Shown here one piece after another: positions 5,031 through 5,722 of a DNA stretch of 5,722 bases. Numbering within the stretch: the stretch's first letter is position 1; every line of letters begins with the position of its first letter. A model generated the notes under the pieces. That model was not told the DNA's origin, ran no database searches, and saw only the letters and a list, made by a program, of their open reading frames with translations. The translations under genes were made by a program, and so were the position numbers. Origin of the DNA: Methanothrix sp. (lineage in GTDB: Archaea; Halobacteriota; Methanosarcinia; Methanotrichales; Methanotrichaceae); assembly GCA_023229165.1 (NCBI GenBank), contig JALNZQ010000175.1, positions 1-5,722 on the forward strand, in the 5' to 3' direction.

Positions 5031-5111
5031 GCAGTCAGTGCGGGTCTCGCCCTGGGCCCCTGCGGCCCGCGCTTTCGCACGGTGACCGCCTGCCCCCCGT
5101 CCGCCCTTTTC
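5031..5111 (+). pseudogene. Fragment of a siroheme sulfite reductase-like gene
   Basis: Bases 5049-5096 match 1180-1227 inside the siroheme gene at 47 of 48 positions. The similarity weakly continues on both sides. In the matching frame the fragment reads AGLALGPCGPRFRTVTACP, the segment leading to the first siroheme-cluster Cys. After a gap equal to six bases (loss of the Gly-Leu codons), CCCGTCCGCCC resembles CCCGTCTGCCG of the source. The frame then runs to a TGA at 5115-5117 after PSALFE, and it is stopped upstream by a TAG at 5001-5003. No start codon, ribosome site, remaining siroheme ligands or ferredoxin motifs follow, so it cannot make a working protein. It could derive from the intact copy in this window or from another paralogue in the genome. 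Confidence 0.75.
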
Positions 5112-5233
5112 GAATGATACGAATTAGAGGGTCTAGCATACTGGTTATCTCTGCGCTTGCCCGTCCCTATCTCCAGATTCCTGCCTATCAGCTCTGTGCT
5201 TCAGACCAGCGATACAGATAACTTTCCTGTTTC

Positions 5234-5653
5234 TCATGCCAAAGGTCCAGTTTTCACTGCAGTCTCACCGAGGCTCGAAAAGAAGCTGTTGTCTCTCGTC
5301 TGCAATTCAGGCCCGTCCATGCCCTCTCCCGGGCCCAGCTTCGACTGGAGGAAGCTCATAACATCGAGGAGCGCCGCCTTGAAGCCTTCGACGTATCCGG
5401 TTGCATAGCCTGCGGCATAGCCGGCGCTGAAATCTCCGCCAATCACACCGGGAGAAGATTCTTGTTCTGTCTGGCGTTCAAAGGGAGGCAGATCGGCGTC
5501 TTGCACTTGAGAGGTATTTTCGCCGGATAGCATGACTGGGCTATCCATTCTTTCTACAGTTTCCCGCATCGAATGCGCAGCTACTGCACTTGCATCAAAT
5601 ACGAGCAGTACAATCACCGCGACTATTAGCAGTAGCATTTTTACTTTTTTCAT
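5234..5653 (-). CDS. Small secreted protein with GYxx repeats
   Basis: I do not recognise a family for this 139-residue protein. It starts MKKVKM followed by a strongly hydrophobic stretch (7-19) and an ASAVAAHS region, a clear signal peptide with likely cleavage near residue 23-26. A polar, acidic, Pro/Ser-rich linker spans about 30-70 and has one N-glycosylation sequon (NTS, Asn46). Residues 78-91 form a (GYxx)3GF repeat in which Gly and aromatic residues recur every four positions. It continues into an amphipathic helix FKAALLDVMSFLQSKL (91-106). Spacing of four places Gly on one helix face, as in glycine-zipper packing, so self-association or membrane contact is possible. The tail is polar. 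The ATG at 5653 has AAGGAG nine bases upstream, and an AT-rich box lies at the window's right edge. The gene shares a strand with the deacetylase-like gene but is 417 bases from it, so it is probably a separate unit. Confidence 0.7.
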   Translation of the reverse strand: MKKVKMLLLIVAVIVLLVFDASAVAAHSMRETVERMDSPVMLSGENTSQVQDADLPPFERQTEQESSPGVIGGDFSAGYAAGYATGYVEGFKAALLDVMSFLQSKLGPGEGMDGPELQTRDNSFFSSLGETAVKTGPLA

Positions 5654-5662
5654 TCTAATCGG

Positions 5663-5668
5663 CTCCTT
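5663..5668 (-). promoter_or_regulatory. Ribosome binding site of the GY-repeat protein gene
   Basis: AAGGAG on the - strand, nine bases before the ATG at 5653. It is a strong match to the anti-16S sequence and the main support for translation of this otherwise unknown gene. Confidence 0.7.
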
Positions 5669-5708
5669 TATCGCATACTTCTATACCAGCAATATCGGTA
5701 ATGCTTAT

Positions 5709-5722
5709 TGTAAATATTTATT
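5709..5722 (-). promoter_or_regulatory. Candidate TATA box for the GY-repeat protein gene
   Basis: The - strand reads AATAAATATTTACA at the window edge. It is an AT-only core like an archaeal TATA box, predicting a start near 5690 and a leader of about 35-40 bases. Any BRE would lie outside the window. Confidence 0.4.

Larger units (their letters stand above)
4817..5233. other. Non-coding spacer with a gene fragment
   Basis: These 417 bases carry the upstream control region of the deacetylase-like gene at the left, then a GC-rich patch containing the siroheme-gene fragment (about 5031-5111). The remaining 120 bases, to 5233, show nothing I recognise. Short open frames on the + strand here lack ribosome sites and run into the antisense of the secreted-protein gene. 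I see no RNA gene and no clear T-rich terminator. Confidence 0.55.

Noticed and set aside
4985..5221. A 78-codon + strand open frame covering the siroheme fragment
   Set aside because: It reads the fragment in the wrong frame, has no ribosome site and has a low-complexity composition.
5157..5408. An 83-codon + strand open frame near the right end
   Set aside because: It is mostly antisense to the better supported GY-repeat protein gene.
1..5722. CRISPR arrays, tRNA or rRNA genes
   Set aside because: I saw no regularly spaced repeats, no tRNA-like arm pattern and no rRNA stretches on reading both strands.

Overview
The window looks archaeal, most likely from a methanogen of the Methanosarcinales, with a Methanothrix (Methanosaeta)-like genome as my best guess. 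This is inferred from the short siroheme-protein family, archaeal TATA-like elements, strong GGAG ribosome binding sites, exported proteins rich in N-glycosylation sequons, and a roughly balanced GC content broken by AT-rich islands. No ribosomal or methanogenesis gene is present to prove it.

Layout. Bases 1-104 are the 3' end of a probable transposase gene on the + strand. An AT-rich stretch (97-606, - strand) follows, holding an unrecognised ORF that looks truncated at the transposase junction. Bases 607-915 are a non-coding spacer with a near-perfect palindrome, an inverted repeat around a TATA-like sequence, and candidate promoters for the next operon. Bases 916-3860 (+ strand) form a compact four-gene operon: a short siroheme/[4Fe-4S] sulfite/nitrite-reductase-like protein with two ferredoxin clusters, an E1-like ThiF/MoeB/HesA adenylyltransferase, a TusA-family sulfur carrier (overlapping the previous gene by ATGA), and a PP-loop ATPase with a probable NFACT-R type RNA-binding tail. 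Bases 3776-4816 (- strand) encode an exported, sequon-rich polysaccharide-deacetylase-like protein whose 3' end overlaps the operon's last gene by 85 bp. Bases 4817-5233 are mostly non-coding but contain a 48-bp near-exact copy (one mismatch) of part of the siroheme gene. Bases 5234-5653 (- strand) encode a small secreted protein with a (GYxx)3GF repeat.

How the genes may work together. The operon reads as a sulfur-activation and sulfur-relay unit. The siroheme protein could supply sulfide from sulfite. The E1-like enzyme would adenylate the C-terminus of a ubiquitin-like sulfur carrier, which is not in the window. The TusA protein would carry a persulfide on its single conserved Cys. The PP-loop protein would adenylate a substrate, probably a tRNA uridine, and insert sulfur. 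The individual family assignments are well supported by motifs. The joint pathway is inferred from gene order, and no step is shown by the sequence alone.

The exported deacetylase-like protein and the small GY-repeat protein appear to be surface functions unrelated to the operon.
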